Below, one piece after another: positions 18,599-30,039 of a stretch of DNA of 64,000 nucleotides. Position numbers and translations under genes: made by a program. Position 1 is the first letter of the stretch; every line of letters starts with the position of its first letter. Below the pieces are notes generated by a model that worked only from the letters and a program-made list of their open reading frames with translations, was not told the DNA's origin and did no database searches. This DNA comes from Amoebidium appalachense (lineage: Eukaryota > Ichthyosporea), in NCBI GenBank assembly GCA_963693365.1, contig CAVNZM010000004.1:930001-994000 (forward strand), given 5' to 3'.

Positions 18599-19152
18599 TG
18601 TCATGTGCTGAGCTGATTCGTATTAGTTTGCTTCTATATCTTTTGTTTTGGTGAGTGAATTTCGGTGGTTTTCTTGCACAGTGATTCCGGGGTCTAAGTG
18701 GAGTATGGGGAGATCATTCAGTGGTATGGGGAGAATCTGATGCAGCGGCGGCTGACTGTTTAGTGCGCGCATGTGCATGCTCCATGCCTCTGCGTACTCT
18801 TCATGTTATATGTTGTATTCACTTCCAAGCTTGCTGTGTGCTTGGCGAGACCCATGTTGCCTGCTCGCGTGTGTGTATGCTTATATGTATTGTGAGTAAA
18901 GGTGTGTACGTGTTGTAGTGAGGCTGTAGGGGTGTCTGAGGTGGCGGTAGCCAATGGTGTGGAGTGCGTGTAGCCTGTGGGGGAGGGAGTGTTGTGATTG
19001 GCTGAATGTCACTGTGGTATTTGTCTGGCCAGTGGGCCGCGTGTCTGTGAAGTGTCTCGCGGGGTCGCGGGCTTTTCGAAGTTCTTCTGAGAACACGTTT
19101 TGCTCGCTTCCCACCCAACTCAAAGAAAAGTTTAAACGTATACACAGTTTCA
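18599..19152 (+). mobile_element. 5' LTR of retrotransposon family 1, copy B
   Basis: 554 bp from TGTCATGTGCTGAGC to ACACAGTTTCA, plus orientation, inserted into the LINE at 18,598. The internal region begins at 19,153. It contains ATTGGC (CCAAT on the other strand) near 18,997. LTR copy A is its homologue in inverted orientation 3.1 kb to the left. Confidence 0.85.
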
Positions 19153-19314
19153 AAAGCCCCTTTAAGCGTGCAGTTAGTTAGAGTGGTTCGTACCTCCACC
19201 ACGACAAGCTACACCCCCTTTCTCTGCAGTTTTTTGCAGGGAGGGGGCACACGCACTGTTAGTCCTTCTGGGCTGTTGCTTTCACACCTAGTTTTTTTTT
19301 CACGACTAGAGGTT

Positions 19315-19855
19315 ATGAGTGGTTTTGACTTAGGACTTTTTCGACGGTTAGAGGTAGAAGAAACATACGCGCACACACAGCTACAGCTAGCAACAGTTGG
19401 CATAGACAACATGAGCAGTAGGACTAGTATCACAGGGGACTTAGTCCTCACTAAGGACCTTGACCTCCCTAGGTGGCTTAGCAAGCTCAGGGCCGTTTGC
19501 CCAGCAGAGGCCACTGAGGGGAAAGACGTCCAAACCTCTCGAAGGATGGCCAAACTCATCATGAACACGGTGGGCTCCTCAATGCTGGAGTTCCAGAAAG
19601 TGCTTGTGAAGCACACGACTGCCTACCGACGAGCCGTCTGTGCGCACGGTTGCGTACGCCCGCACAATCATGATGGCGGGTGGAGCCCGCAACCCGGCCG
19701 CACTCCAGCTGGCCGCCCGCTACGAAGCAGCCAACGCACAGGTGCCTATTGTTACGGGCGGCTCCGGGGACGTGGTTGAGGTTTTGCGCCCCGAGAATGA
19801 GCAAGTTGAGTGGCTCGACAGGGCGGTGGCCAAGTACCTGGACGACAGACGATGA
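19315..19855 (+). pseudogene. Gag-like ORF of LTR element B, one frameshift
   Basis: ATG at 19315 opens a frame of about 110 sensible residues (DLDLPRWLSKLRAVCPAEAT, then a helix-rich stretch), after which the sense moves to another frame near 19,620-19,650 and ends at TGA 19853-19855 (GGARNPAALQLAARYEAANA ... VEWLDRAVAKYLDDRR). Position just after the 5' LTR and the helical composition argue for a capsid-type Gag; no zinc knuckle and no pol domains are present, so the element is non-autonomous. Confidence 0.5.
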
Positions 19856-20797
19856 CGGGAGTTTGACGCTGATCTCAGACAAGCTAAGTTTACTTACTCC
19901 CCCCAGGCCTCACCATGTCTGTGACCGAAGCTAGAACCCACTTTGAGCTGTTCGAAGAAAATTTTCGTGCTCTTGTGTTTCTTGCTGGGTTGGGGAATGA
20001 TGCTCGCGGAATGTTTCATGCTGCTCGCTCTCTGTTTTTAGATAGCAGACGAGGGGGCTGGGGGGGGGGGGGGGGGGTCGAGGTGTAGTCATGGCAGTGG
20101 CAGGCCCCCACTGTTGTGAACCCCCGTCGTCGAAGGGCCGCTGAGGCCCCTTGGAGTGGCTGCCCTGCCAGTGGGCCTCAGGCTGGTGTTGAGGCCCTTT
20201 GGAGTGGCTGCCCGTAGTGTTGTTGAGTACTAGTTGTGGTTCCCAGTGCAGCAGTGGCCTTAGACACACCGCTGGGTAGGGCACGGTTGGGGCGGAGGCA
20301 TTCCCAAACCACCGGGAGTTACGTAGTAAGAGTCTTTGTCGGGTAGAGGAATGGCCAGCAAGAGAGTCTGGAGGTGTACGTACGTCACATGAGTCTGGAG
20401 GTGTTCGTCAGGGCATGTTTGGTTTTGCTAGGAATTCTTTGTGGATGGGGCATGCTGAGTGTTGTATGGATGACGTCTGGTATCATGTCTGTTGCTATGT
20501 TCCACTCGATATAACATTGTGCCAGGGGCATGGGGTTCAAGTTTTGGGTGCAGGTTGTGGACGGGGGCAGAGGTGCATCAACAGGGCAACGTCAGTGGCG
20601 GTTCATATCCTTGTTTTGGGGTTGGGTTGGGTACTAACCATGCTGGGGTGGTGCGTGGATGCATGTATATGTTTTATGTTATATGTTAAATGTTGCTTCC
20701 TGCATGGGTAGCGGTAGTTGTAGTCACTGTCGCTCAGCAGATAACTTTATTTTGTTTTTAGGTAGTTTTTACTGAGGTGGAACTCAGTTATTTTCTG

Positions 20798-20846
20798 TGC
20801 GAGGGGGAGTTGTCATGTGCTGAGCTGATTCGTATACACAGTTTCA
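20798..20846 (+). mobile_element. Polypurine tract and 36-bp remnant 3' LTR of element B
   Basis: GCGAGGGGGAG at 20799-20809 immediately precedes TGTCATGTGCTGAGC (20811). Only the first about 24 and last about 16 bases of the LTR remain, fused at a shared CGTAT. Element B therefore spans 18,599-20,846 with a nearly deleted 3' LTR. No target duplication is visible (GAGTA versus ACCCC). The region 19,860-20,798 between them holds a G run (20,057-20,077) and no supported ORF. Confidence 0.75.
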
Positions 20847-20850
20847 ACCC

Positions 20851-21040
20851 CTATGCCAAACAATGACACGATCGCCATTATGAATCTCCCGCCAACTTGA
20901 ACAGCGGCGCCAATCTGGCTCTAGAATCTTCTAAGGGATTCCGGAAACTGAGAAATCCATCAGATTCCAGCAAAATCTAGAACCATCTAGATTGATCATC
21001 CCAGAAGAGTCTAGTTTCATATAGAATTCCCAAGCAGATT
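20851..21040 (+). repeat. Interspersed repeat R1, copy 3
   Basis: Starts CCAAACAATGACACGATCGCC directly after LTR element B and runs through TCTAGAATCTT and GAAACTGAGAAATCCATCAG. From 21,041 to 23,463 I see no supported gene: short ORFs only, ordinary base composition. Confidence 0.7.
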
Positions 21041-23463
21041 TTCAGGCTCGCCGCCGCTTAAGCAATAACACGGTCGCCGACAGTCCTCTACGCCAGTCGC
21101 GTGCCGACGTTAAAAAGTTAAGTCCCACAGGGCACAGAATCGCGGAACGGTTCCAAAAGCAATCCGGTTTCACAAATCGGGCTGATCTGGCCCAATCAAC
21201 GGGCCCAAAACGAGCGAATTTAGTAATCATTAAAGGCTATTTACAGCGCCTTATCAATCTGCCGGGAAAGTGTTTTGACGGACATGACGTCATCAGGCAC
21301 GGGGCAAGTAAAGCCAACTTTTGGAAGGTGTGACGTCATGGCATTCCACAGTTTTATGGGCTTTCCAAAGTTTACTTGAGCCGATGCAAACGACGTGCAG
21401 TAACCAACATGGCGCTTGATGGTTTTGACATTCTATCATATGATTGGCTATCTCATGCTTTGCCCACGCTCCTGGGCCACGATGCAGCCGGGGTCAGGGT
21501 ACGTCCGGGTGCGTCCATGGGCATGCGGGAGTTCTTGGGTTATGTTAGTTCCAGTCGATACAGTGGAAAGCCTAAAGCTGTGCGTGACCTACCCATTTAA
21601 CTGCTTTTTACACTTGAAACACAAATCAAAAACACGGGGTTGCCCTATATTGAGAATTAAAAAATAAGTGAAACTTATTATAAAAGTATTTGTTGCCGGA
21701 GTGTCAAGGTAGGGCACCCCCGCGTTTTTCCTGTATTGTTGATAATGCTTATATATAAGAGAGAGTGGCCGGATTCCGTGAAGGGACTTTTGCCCTACCT
21801 CCATTCCAAGGCGAATTTTCGATCCGGGGACACCTATCTAACAACCAATATGACGACATCTGGTTGGCTGAGAATCATGTCACTGTTTTACAGTTCTCTG
21901 TATCCCGCTCTTAGCGCACTAGTTTCCGAATGATGCCCGAAAAATGCACGAAAATACAGAAACTCGTTTCTTTATAAGTAATGGGGCCGGGGGGGGCATG
22001 CGGTGTAAAACGTCTTGGATCCCACTGATATTTTCAACTTTCAGATTGTGTGGAAACACCGTTGTCTTGAACAGCATGATTACCGACAAACTGCCGAGGA
22101 TCCAGTCTTCCAGTCTTCATTTCCTTCTCTCTAGCTCTGTCGACGTCTCGTGCCCCAACTGCCGACACTCAGGCCGTGAGTGCCCGCCTGTGTGGCACTA
22201 CCGACAACGACTGATGTGTGACTGTCTGATGAAAGAACAACTAAAGTGATCGGCCTACTACCCCCGGGCCCTAAACCGCATGGTTCGAGTGGTTTCAAGT
22301 GACGTTGTGCACCCCTTGCATGGACTTGGCTGTTGGCATTCATACCATATTTTTGGAACTGGCGCACATATTTAAGTATACGTAATCGTTATGACCTTTT
22401 CCAGTTATTTAAGTTATTAAAATCCTCTATTACATCTCAATCCTGATTTAATCGATCCCTAGAAAAAAACACGGGAGGAAAAGTTGGCTAAGTTAACAAC
22501 ACAAGCAGTAGTATAGGGAGTTTGTCCAAGGCCCCGGAAAGTCCGCGGCAAAACGCCTTTCATTGGGTAACCTTGTCCTTTCTGTAAAGGTACGTGACAT
22601 TAAGCCAATACCAGAATGCGAATCTGAGAGTGACGGCTTTGCCGCAATGATTGTCATTTATGTGTATATTTTATATAAATAAATAATAATAAATATGTGT
22701 TGAAGGCAAGCAATGGTTCAATATAAATTACATCAATTGATATACTTAAGGACAAGACTGTATTGACAAAGCATCATTTTCTGATATTTAATAGTTCTAT
22801 TTTCTTGTTCTATTTTAACTCGTGATCTTTTTCATTGTTAAAAAAGGCCAATCGCATCCGCCCTAAGCACCAGCAACATGCCGGTATGCTTGGGCAAAAT
22901 CCGGGTTGCCGGCGAGCACCGCCTCCTGCTACTTCCTAGGAGCACCATCCTGCAAAATATACAACTTCAGCAATGCGTGGGTGCGATTTCACTCCCCATG
23001 TCGAAACTATTTCAGATTGCATACCTGTCTCCTCGAAGTCCACCTACGTCATCAAGTCTATTCGACCAATCCTATGATTACTTGGAAACCCATATCAGGA
23101 AATGCGAAATCACTAAAAAAGGTCGGAACTTGCGCCGTGTCAGGGCCTCGAGTTTCCGCCCGGGGGCCTCGAGGGAGGTAGGGATCTACGCTCAACCACT
23201 CCGAGCCTACCTGATTATGTCGCAGCTTCTCGCAGCCGCCTTGTAAGATCCAAAAGGCTGCCGGATCCGTCAGCCAGCTGGCAAAGCATGGCATGCTGGC
23301 AGAGCCGGCAGAGGGATAGGTTGAGTTTTGTTTTGACTTACTTTTGTGACCCATATATGCATGGTTTGAAGGTCTAAGGTGTATGTAAAGAGTTGTGCCT
23401 AGAAACAGCCCAAAAATATAGGGAACACACGTAGAGTGTGGTGCCAACTTTCATATAGTAAGA

Positions 23464-25122
23464 ATGAAGCGTGGCAACGTGCTTGCTATTGGTCTGGGTG
23501 TGAGCGCCAGTATGGTCGGGGGTGCCCTGTTTTCCATCTACACCAGCTCAGTTATACAACTGGCCCGCGCACCCACACGATCTTTGCTACAACGCAGAGT
23601 TGCTAAATATGGCATTTACGGGGACGCTTTCGCCGTGCGTGCAAGTGTAGGGGGCAGGTTGGGGACAGCAGCACCAGAGGAGGTGAGTGTTGTGCTGTGG
23701 CCTTTTGGGTTCTCCGAGGCCCTACGTGTGTACACGGCGTACCATCTCTGTGCACACGCCATAAAGCAGCCGCGCAAGCAAATAGGGAAATCTCAGGATT
23801 TTTTTGTTCGCACCTTCAGTCTGCCGTTTTTGGGGGGGGGAGCGGGGGGGGTGTGTGGGGTGCGGTGTGGGGTGTGTGTGTGTGTGTGTGTGTGCGTGGT
23901 GGTGGTGGTGGTGGTGGTGGTGGTGGGGGGGGGGGGGGGGAAGGGGAATAGACAACACATATGTTCTTGTACTTTACCACCTTTGCCGTTTCTCCTTCCG
24001 TCCCTAACTCTTCCACACCCACCCACCCCCCTCCCCCCATGACCCCTACTAGAGTCATCCTGCAGCCTCAACCATTTTTCTCCCTTTCCCGCCTGTCTCT
24101 GGCAGGGCGGCAAAACCACCCACCTGAACCCCCCGTGGGCGAGTGCATATGTTTTCTCACGGGTCCCTGTCAGCTTTTCGTGTTAATGTTGCTGGCTACG
24201 CCCTCACCCTGACATGGAGGGGAGGGGAGGGGAGAGAAGGAGGGAGGGGAGGAGAGGGAGGGAGAGCTCCGGTGAGAGTGACACAACACCAAGAGAGAGG
24301 CAACACACACGCACAAACACACACGCACACACACACACACAGAGAGAGAGAGAGTGAGAGGGGGGGGGGGGGGAGAGAGAGAGAGAGAGAAAGAGAGGGG
24401 GAGAGAGAGGGGGGGGGAGAGAGAGAGAGAGAGAGGGAGAGAGAAGGGGGGGGGGGGGGGGGCTGAGGGGAGGGAGGGAGGGAGAGGGAGAGGGAGAGAG
24501 AGCAAGAAGAACCGAGAGAGATGTGGTTATGTGGGTTTTTTTGGGGGGCCCGGGGGGAGGAGGGGGGAGGGGTGGGGGGGACGGGAAGGGGGAGATGGAG
24601 GGATGACCCAAGAACAGCACAGTTTTTGCATGCTTAACCTTTTTTCATGTTCCGCCTCAGGTCCTGAAACTGTACATGGACTCTTTCTTCACGTCCCCCG
24701 TGTTCAAGCTGGAGCGTTTTATTCTGCGTCTGGCGAGGCAGGGTAGGCCTGTGACCGACTCAGACATACGCAGCTATGAATATGAAAAGGGAGATGCCGT
24801 GCAGGTATTTACGGTGGTGGAAACAACACACACGGAGGCGTTGTTTTGCTGGGACGAGAAACTACACGGGTATACATGGTTTGCTGTGCAGAGGGCCGGG
24901 CAACAACCAGCATTAACTGAGGAAGTCGGGGTTAGTGAGGGGAGTGGGGAGGTTGTGCTCCTGTTTGGGTCGGCACTGAAGGGAGGAGGTGCAGATGAAG
25001 TGAATGGGGCCATGTCTCTGTTCTGGCGCACTGCCCTTGCCTTCCACGTGGCTTATTCGAGGTTGCTGCTGGCTGCGGCACTGCGCAGGTTTGAGCGCAG
25101 GCAAAGTAACACCAGTAGATAA
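23464..25122 (+). CDS. Two-exon membrane-anchored protein of a family of unknown function
   Basis: Exon 1 is 23464-23682 and exon 2 is 24661-25122 (TAA), joined in phase 0 by GTGAGT/CTCAG, 226 residues. Residues 1-35 hold an uncleaved-looking hydrophobic segment (LAIGLGVSASMVGGALFSIY). The rest follows a pattern I recognise from an uncharacterised bacterial/eukaryotic family: FFTSPVFKLERFILRLA, then a segment with V-x-T-H-T-E-A-L-F-C-W-D, a glycine-rich VVLLFGSAL strand and a final FHVAYSRLLLAAALRRF helix. Function unknown. The 978-bp intron is G-rich on the sense strand, with GT, GGT and GA repeats and G runs. The start is the first ATG after a stop. No CCAAT cluster was seen upstream. Confidence 0.65.
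23873..24480 (+). repeat. Intronic GT, GGT, GA and G-run block
   Basis: (GT)n at 23873-23894, (GGT)n at 23898-23923, a G run to 23940, a C/T-rich gap, then (CA)n, (GA)n and G runs from 24301 to 24463. All inside the single intron of the preceding gene. Confidence 0.85.
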
Positions 25123-25763
25123 TGATACTTAACGTGGTTAAATGAACTGGGTATGCCATAATACAGGCGGTCTGTTTGTTTCGATCTGCCGCCCTCCACC
25201 CTATCAGCATTAACTTGTCGAAGGTCACTACATAGTATCCAGGTATCAAGCTTTCACGGTTCTCACTCTCACCTCCGGCCCCGAAACTCGGACTGGCTCC
25301 AAGTGTGGGTCAACTGCATAGTCAACTTGGTCCGTTTTTTGGGGTGGCCTTTCTCTAAGCTCAAGAACACATCCAAAATTTCTCATTTTGCAGACCCAGA
25401 ATGTATTTCAACAAATATCAGGTTAGCATGTAACGGCCTCCAGCACATCTCCGACAGAAAGGCACTAGCATTCGGACAGGGTCCTGGCTTGGTGAACGAG
25501 TCATTCTTTTACCTAAACAAGCATGAATTTACAAACGCCATGGCGCCATTAACTAAGCCATATAAATGTCTGCCTCGCGTTTGACCTCCCCCCCCCCCCC
25601 CCCCTCCCCCCCCTTCCCCTCCCCCCCCCCCCCCTCCTACATCAGCTTGCGCGTGCCAACTTTACAGGCATCACCCGGATTCAGGCCCTCGTCTCTCCCT
25701 CGCTCCCCGGTCCGGGGCCTGGGCAATGGTAGGTCCGGATCCATATTTTATTGTCGGCCAATG

Positions 25764-25819
25764 TGTACATACGTAGCCTTTTTGCAGCTACTGTACATAC
25801 GTAGCCTTTTTGCAGCTAC
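25764..25819. repeat. Two tandem 28-bp units with a GTAGC...GCTAC hairpin
   Basis: TGTACATACGTAGCCTTTTT plus GCAGCTAC, twice. Each unit contains an inverted repeat (GTAGC and GCTAC) around CTTTTTGCA. The same core occurs after both sugar-porter copies. A C-rich tract lies at 25586-25637. No gene is supported from 25,130 to 26,160. Confidence 0.7.
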
Positions 25820-26162
25820 ACAGGCAGCACCTGGCAGGCAAGCACGCGGAAAGGCCTTCTCTATGGCCCCGTATGTACCTATGTGGCAGCTCTCCTCCCT
25901 CGGAGCTCCTGCCTGCTACAGCCTGACAGCACTTTGTATCCTTGTGTTCGGCCCCCCGAGACACCAGAAGGCCCCGAGTCGGTGACACCCGCAAAACTGG
26001 CAAACTGCAAACAAGGTGGACAAAGGTAAAATTTCATTTTTTTTATAATGACTTTTTTGATATGCTCAGCAAAATAGAAGCCAACGAGATATCACCGATA
26101 TCTCGGAGAAGAAAATACAAAAGCCCTCACTCTCGGATACGGAGGAGATAATCATTATTGTC

Positions 26163-26224
26163 TTCTCAGTATGCCGTGCATACTTGCATATCTTTCCGTC
26201 GAATAAATCCAGTCAAAAGAAAAT
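26163..26224 (-). repeat. Short mobile segment (about 60 bp), native or inserted copy in LINE copy 1
   Basis: TTTTCTTTTGACTGGATTTA through GGCATACTGAGAAGACAAT on the minus strand, flanked on both sides by ATGATTAT. An inverted copy is at 27,096-27,168 and a 44-bp version at 57,142-57,185. Confidence 0.6.
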
Positions 26225-27090
26225 AATCATACACCCTAGAAAACTCGTTAAACATACCGTGGTTCAACAGATAGTCAATAGACGTAAGATCAGGATTATC
26301 TAAATAAGCCAGTCTTCTGATTTCTAACGGAATAATCTGAGATAAATAAATACATCTATCTAAGTGTTTACGTGAAAAAAGTTCTGCACAAAAGTGGCAC
26401 AAAAATTTATGGAAACAAAGGTTACAGCGCCAGATAAACATTTCCAAGCTATATCACAAGGAGCCTGGTTAGAATTGCAAAATCGGTAAGTGTGGTAGGT
26501 TTACGAGAGGAAGGAAAAATATATAAGTAGCTAATTTACACAACGATTGTAAAGAAAATAGACGAGTCTTCAATATAAAAAGAAGCACAGGCTCAAGAGC
26601 CCTACCATGATACATACTCTTTATCACAACGATAAAGCAAAGGATATTGAGTATGAAACCAAGTAACATACTGCTGATAACTAGTAGAAGAGAAAAATAA
26701 AGGAGATAAGTATTTAAAAGGATATCTCGGAATGGGAGAGAGATTGGGGATAGGACATTTCGCACGAACATTAGAAATGCCGGGACCAGGTGCTAAAGAA
26801 GGAAAGAACTGCAACAAAGGATGATAACAAGGAAGCCTAATCAAATGAAAACAAAAGCGAAGTCCTAATTCATTCATACGCTGGTGTGCCGGAGGGAGAC
26901 CAAAAACACTCAGCAAGGGAGCCGCCAAAGGATGCCTACGCGAGGTTCGAGATATAAACTGGATGAATTCACGCTGAAAGGAATCGAATTCCCGAAGAGC
27001 CGCGCGGAGGGGCACACAAGAGTAACGGGAGGCCATATTCGAAACATGGACGAAGAAAAACTTTATAAAGAGTGAGCAAATTGGAAGGAT
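26163..27090 (-). pseudogene. LINE ORF2 C-terminal region, copy 1
   Basis: Minus-strand reading (broken by frameshifts near 26,650 and 26,460) gives a helical post-RT segment (ELGLRFCFHLIRLPCYHPLL, YVTWFHTQYPLLYRCDKEY) and a terminal cysteine-histidine motif of spacing C-x2-C-x5-C-x2-C-x8-H-x3-C (CNLCFHKFLCHFCAELFSRK). Such knuckles close the ORF2 protein of many LINE clades. Its close paralogue is at 57,000-57,600. AT-richer than neighbouring genes. Confidence 0.65.
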
Positions 27091-27095
27091 GAATA

Positions 27096-27168
27096 TTTTT
27101 TTCTTTTGACTGGATTTATTCAACGGAAAGATATGCAAGTATGCACGGCATACGGAGAAGACAATAAA
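27096..27168 (+). repeat. Inverted copy of the short mobile segment
   Basis: Same sequence as 26,163-26,224 but on the plus strand, separating two LINE 3' ends. It differs at a few positions (CAACGG for CGACGG; CGGAGAAG for CTGAGAAG). Confidence 0.65.
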
Positions 27169-27172
27169 AACT

Positions 27173-27570
27173 TCACGAGTTATCCAGTAACAAGTGCATA
27201 CTGAGATACCTGAACACTGTGTGAAAATCATATAAATACTCAATGTGACGACCAACAGAATTCAACAAAAAGTCTGAAGTGTTCACATTGCCAGCTAGTG
27301 TAGCAGATACCCGAAGGGAAAGAGGTAAAACGCGACATAAAAATTCACACCTATCAACATGCTTGCGATTAAAAAGGTCAGCACAAAAGTGGCACCAGCG
27401 GCGATGAAAACAAGAATTACAGCGCCACTGCACAACTTCCCAGGCAATATCAACATCAGAGCACCATACAGACTTATCTACTAGGGTGGTATCCATACGT
27501 ACAGCAGGAGCAGGGTTCGAAGTTACGAAAAAAAAATCGGAATTTCCGATATTTGAAAACACAGTTCCGA
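27173..27570 (-). pseudogene. LINE ORF2 C-terminal fragment, copy 2
   Basis: Minus-strand frame with the same terminal knuckle, CNSCFHRRWCHFCADLFNRK followed by HVDRC, ending LLLDNS and TAA at 27173. It shares the knuckle with copy 1 but is diverged elsewhere, so it is a second element of the same clade rather than a duplication. It is bounded on the right by C runs at 27603-27655. Confidence 0.65.
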
Positions 27571-27602
27571 AAATCGTCCCGGACGAATCGGAACGCCCGA
27601 GA

Positions 27603-28496
27603 CCCCCCCCCCCCCCCCCCCCCCCTGTTCCCCCCCCCCCCCCCCCCCCCCCCCCCGCGGCCCCCGGGGGGGAAGCTTCTCATGACTTCGCAGGTCTCAT
27701 CATACACGGGGCATACACCACCCACACAAGCTGCACACGTACGTACGTGTCTCCCTGTCCCTGTAGAATGTTCAATGGCAGACCCTGACTACAGCACCAG
27801 CCTAGCACATGTACATGTCACACCAAACACATTTATGCACACACCCACGCGCACACACACACACACAGACACACAGACACACACACACATTCACACACAC
27901 ACAGCCGTGACACCACATATGCATCATAGCCATGCATATGCATGGCCACATGAACATACAATGCATATGCCTGCGCATGTATATATAGGCTGGCCTCCAC
28001 TTCAAAACTTCACCCCCCCAGAAATCGAACCCCATCCCCCCCTCCTCCGCTGCCCACCGTTCCCTCCACCAGTGCTGCCCCTCCTTCTCCCCCACCGCCG
28101 CTCCGGCCTCACCCCCCCCCCCCCCCCCCTCTCAGGCGGATTCCCCCCCCCCCCCCCCCTACTAGTAATCCCCCCCCCCCCCCCCCCCCCCCCCTTCCCC
28201 CCCAGGAAGGCCTAAACATGGAATGGATCTAGATGCTCAGAGTCGACGGCCACCAGGTGCAGGTGCCACGTGTATCACGATCAGTGGCGCGCATCTTAAA
28301 TGGCAGGCAATACACACGCTGTGCACCACCGTGTTCCGTTCAAAGACACACATGCACATACATACACAGCGGCTGCCGTGACACCACACGTGACCTAGGC
28401 TAGTACACGTGCACAGGCACATACTATCTCAGATCATGATAACTGTATTACAAACGTGCACATGCATCCACCCTGTACAATCACTTGCTATGCACC

Positions 28497-28571
<75 letters not shown>

Positions 28572-28852
28572 ACTTACACTGCACACACACACCATGTACA
28601 CGGCGCACGCACACACACCCCGTGGCACACACACACAAACACACAAACACACACACACACACAAGAAACCGTTGGTACAAACACACACACCCACACTGGC
28701 ATGTACACACACATACACAGACCGTACACACCCTGCATACATACACACCACACTGCACACACACACACATACATACACACACTGTACATAGAATTACATA
28801 CACACCATAACCGTTGACACAAAACACACACACACATGCACACAATGTCATG

Positions 28853-28884
<32 letters not shown>

Positions 28885-29230
28885 CACACACACACGTGCA
28901 CATGTGCACACATGCACACAACATAGACACACACACACACCGATTACCGCTGACACAAATACACACACCCACACCTGTACACATACACACAGACACACAC
29001 AATGTCGTGCATACATACCCACCACACACACACACACACAATTGCAAAGAAAAATACACACACACACACAAACACAAACACAACCACCCAACGTGATTTT
29101 CTTCCCCCCCCCCCCCCCCCCCCCCCCCCGAGCTTCCCATGTTGCTGCCTCAACTCACTCCCCCCTCCCCGCCCCCTCCCCCCCCCCCCCCCCCCCCCCT
29201 CCCCCCTCCCTCCCTCCCCTCCCCTCCCCC
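27603..29230 (+). repeat. C runs and extended CA-repeat territory
   Basis: C runs at 27603-27625, 27629-27656, 28110-28129, 28146-28160, 28170-28194, 29105-29129 and 29175-29200. Between them lie many CA arrays, the purest at 28504-28566, with degenerate CACA sequence to 29,080. No exon can be supported; the His-Thr frames on plus and Cys-Val frames on minus are artefacts. Confidence 0.85.
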
Positions 29231-29289
29231 AGATCTAGAATTTTTAGATAAAAACAAGGGACACTACTTGACGGTTACTAGGTGCTGGT

Positions 29290-29655
29290 GTGTTGTCAGA
29301 GATCCGATTTATTTGAATGGGTTGGCAATAATATACACATTGTGCACCCTGTTCCAGTCAAAAGCCAGGAAATCTGCCTGAGCCTTCTTTTGGGCTGCTG
29401 CCTCGGCCACCTGGGCCTTTTCCAACTGCTCTTGACCCCTTCTACAGTCAACCCTTTCAGTTTGCCCTCTTTAACTAATTTCTTAGCCATTTCTTTCTGA
29501 AACCTAAGCTCAGCTTTCACGTGCTTCACATCTGCCTCTATATCCGGCCCATTCATGGCTATCATGAGCTGATTGTGCACTGTCTGTGTTGTCATACGTG
29601 CTTTGAGAGAAGTCTTAATGATATTCACACCAGAGAAGCACGTTCACAGCTTGTT
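29290..29655 (-). pseudogene. hAT-type transposase C-terminal fragment
   Basis: On the minus strand CFSGVNIIKTSLKARMTTQ followed by HNQLMIAMNGPDIE matches the conserved end of hAT transposase dimerisation regions (pattern FS-x4-IKT-x-LR-x-RM ... L-x-I-x-x-NGP). A Lys/Glu-rich stretch follows, then a single-base frame change near 29,440, after which sense continues as an Ala/Lys coiled coil (EQLEKAQVAEAAAQKKAQAD). No catalytic DDE region is near. Dead fragment. Confidence 0.6.
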
Positions 29656-30039
29656 GCATTACTAATTGGGAGTATTCTCACAATGTTAACAATGCCTCAC
29701 AATGTTAAGAAAATGCGTGCACTGGGAAAAAATAAGGCCACGGACACAGTGACACACACAGGGACTAGGTACATATGCACACATAGTATATCCTCATATA
29801 CACTGGCACTGCCGCACATATGTGTAAGAGGACGTGACCGTACGTATATACGTAGACAATAATATATATTGTGCATTAATGCACTTCGATTTTCCCTTCT
29901 ATTCCTTCAAAGCTTCAACTGCCAACACCAGGAAGGCCTCTAATAACCACAGGGGTTTTTAAGTATGCATTAAAATTACATTTTGATGCAATATAGGCAC
30001 AAATAAGCATGCACTAGTTTACTGACGCGCGACGATTAC

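Noticed and set aside
21376-23246. ORFs of 60-120 codons in the 21-23.4 kb interval
   Set aside because: No recognisable domain, no splice-linked neighbours, and competing frames of similar length on both strands.
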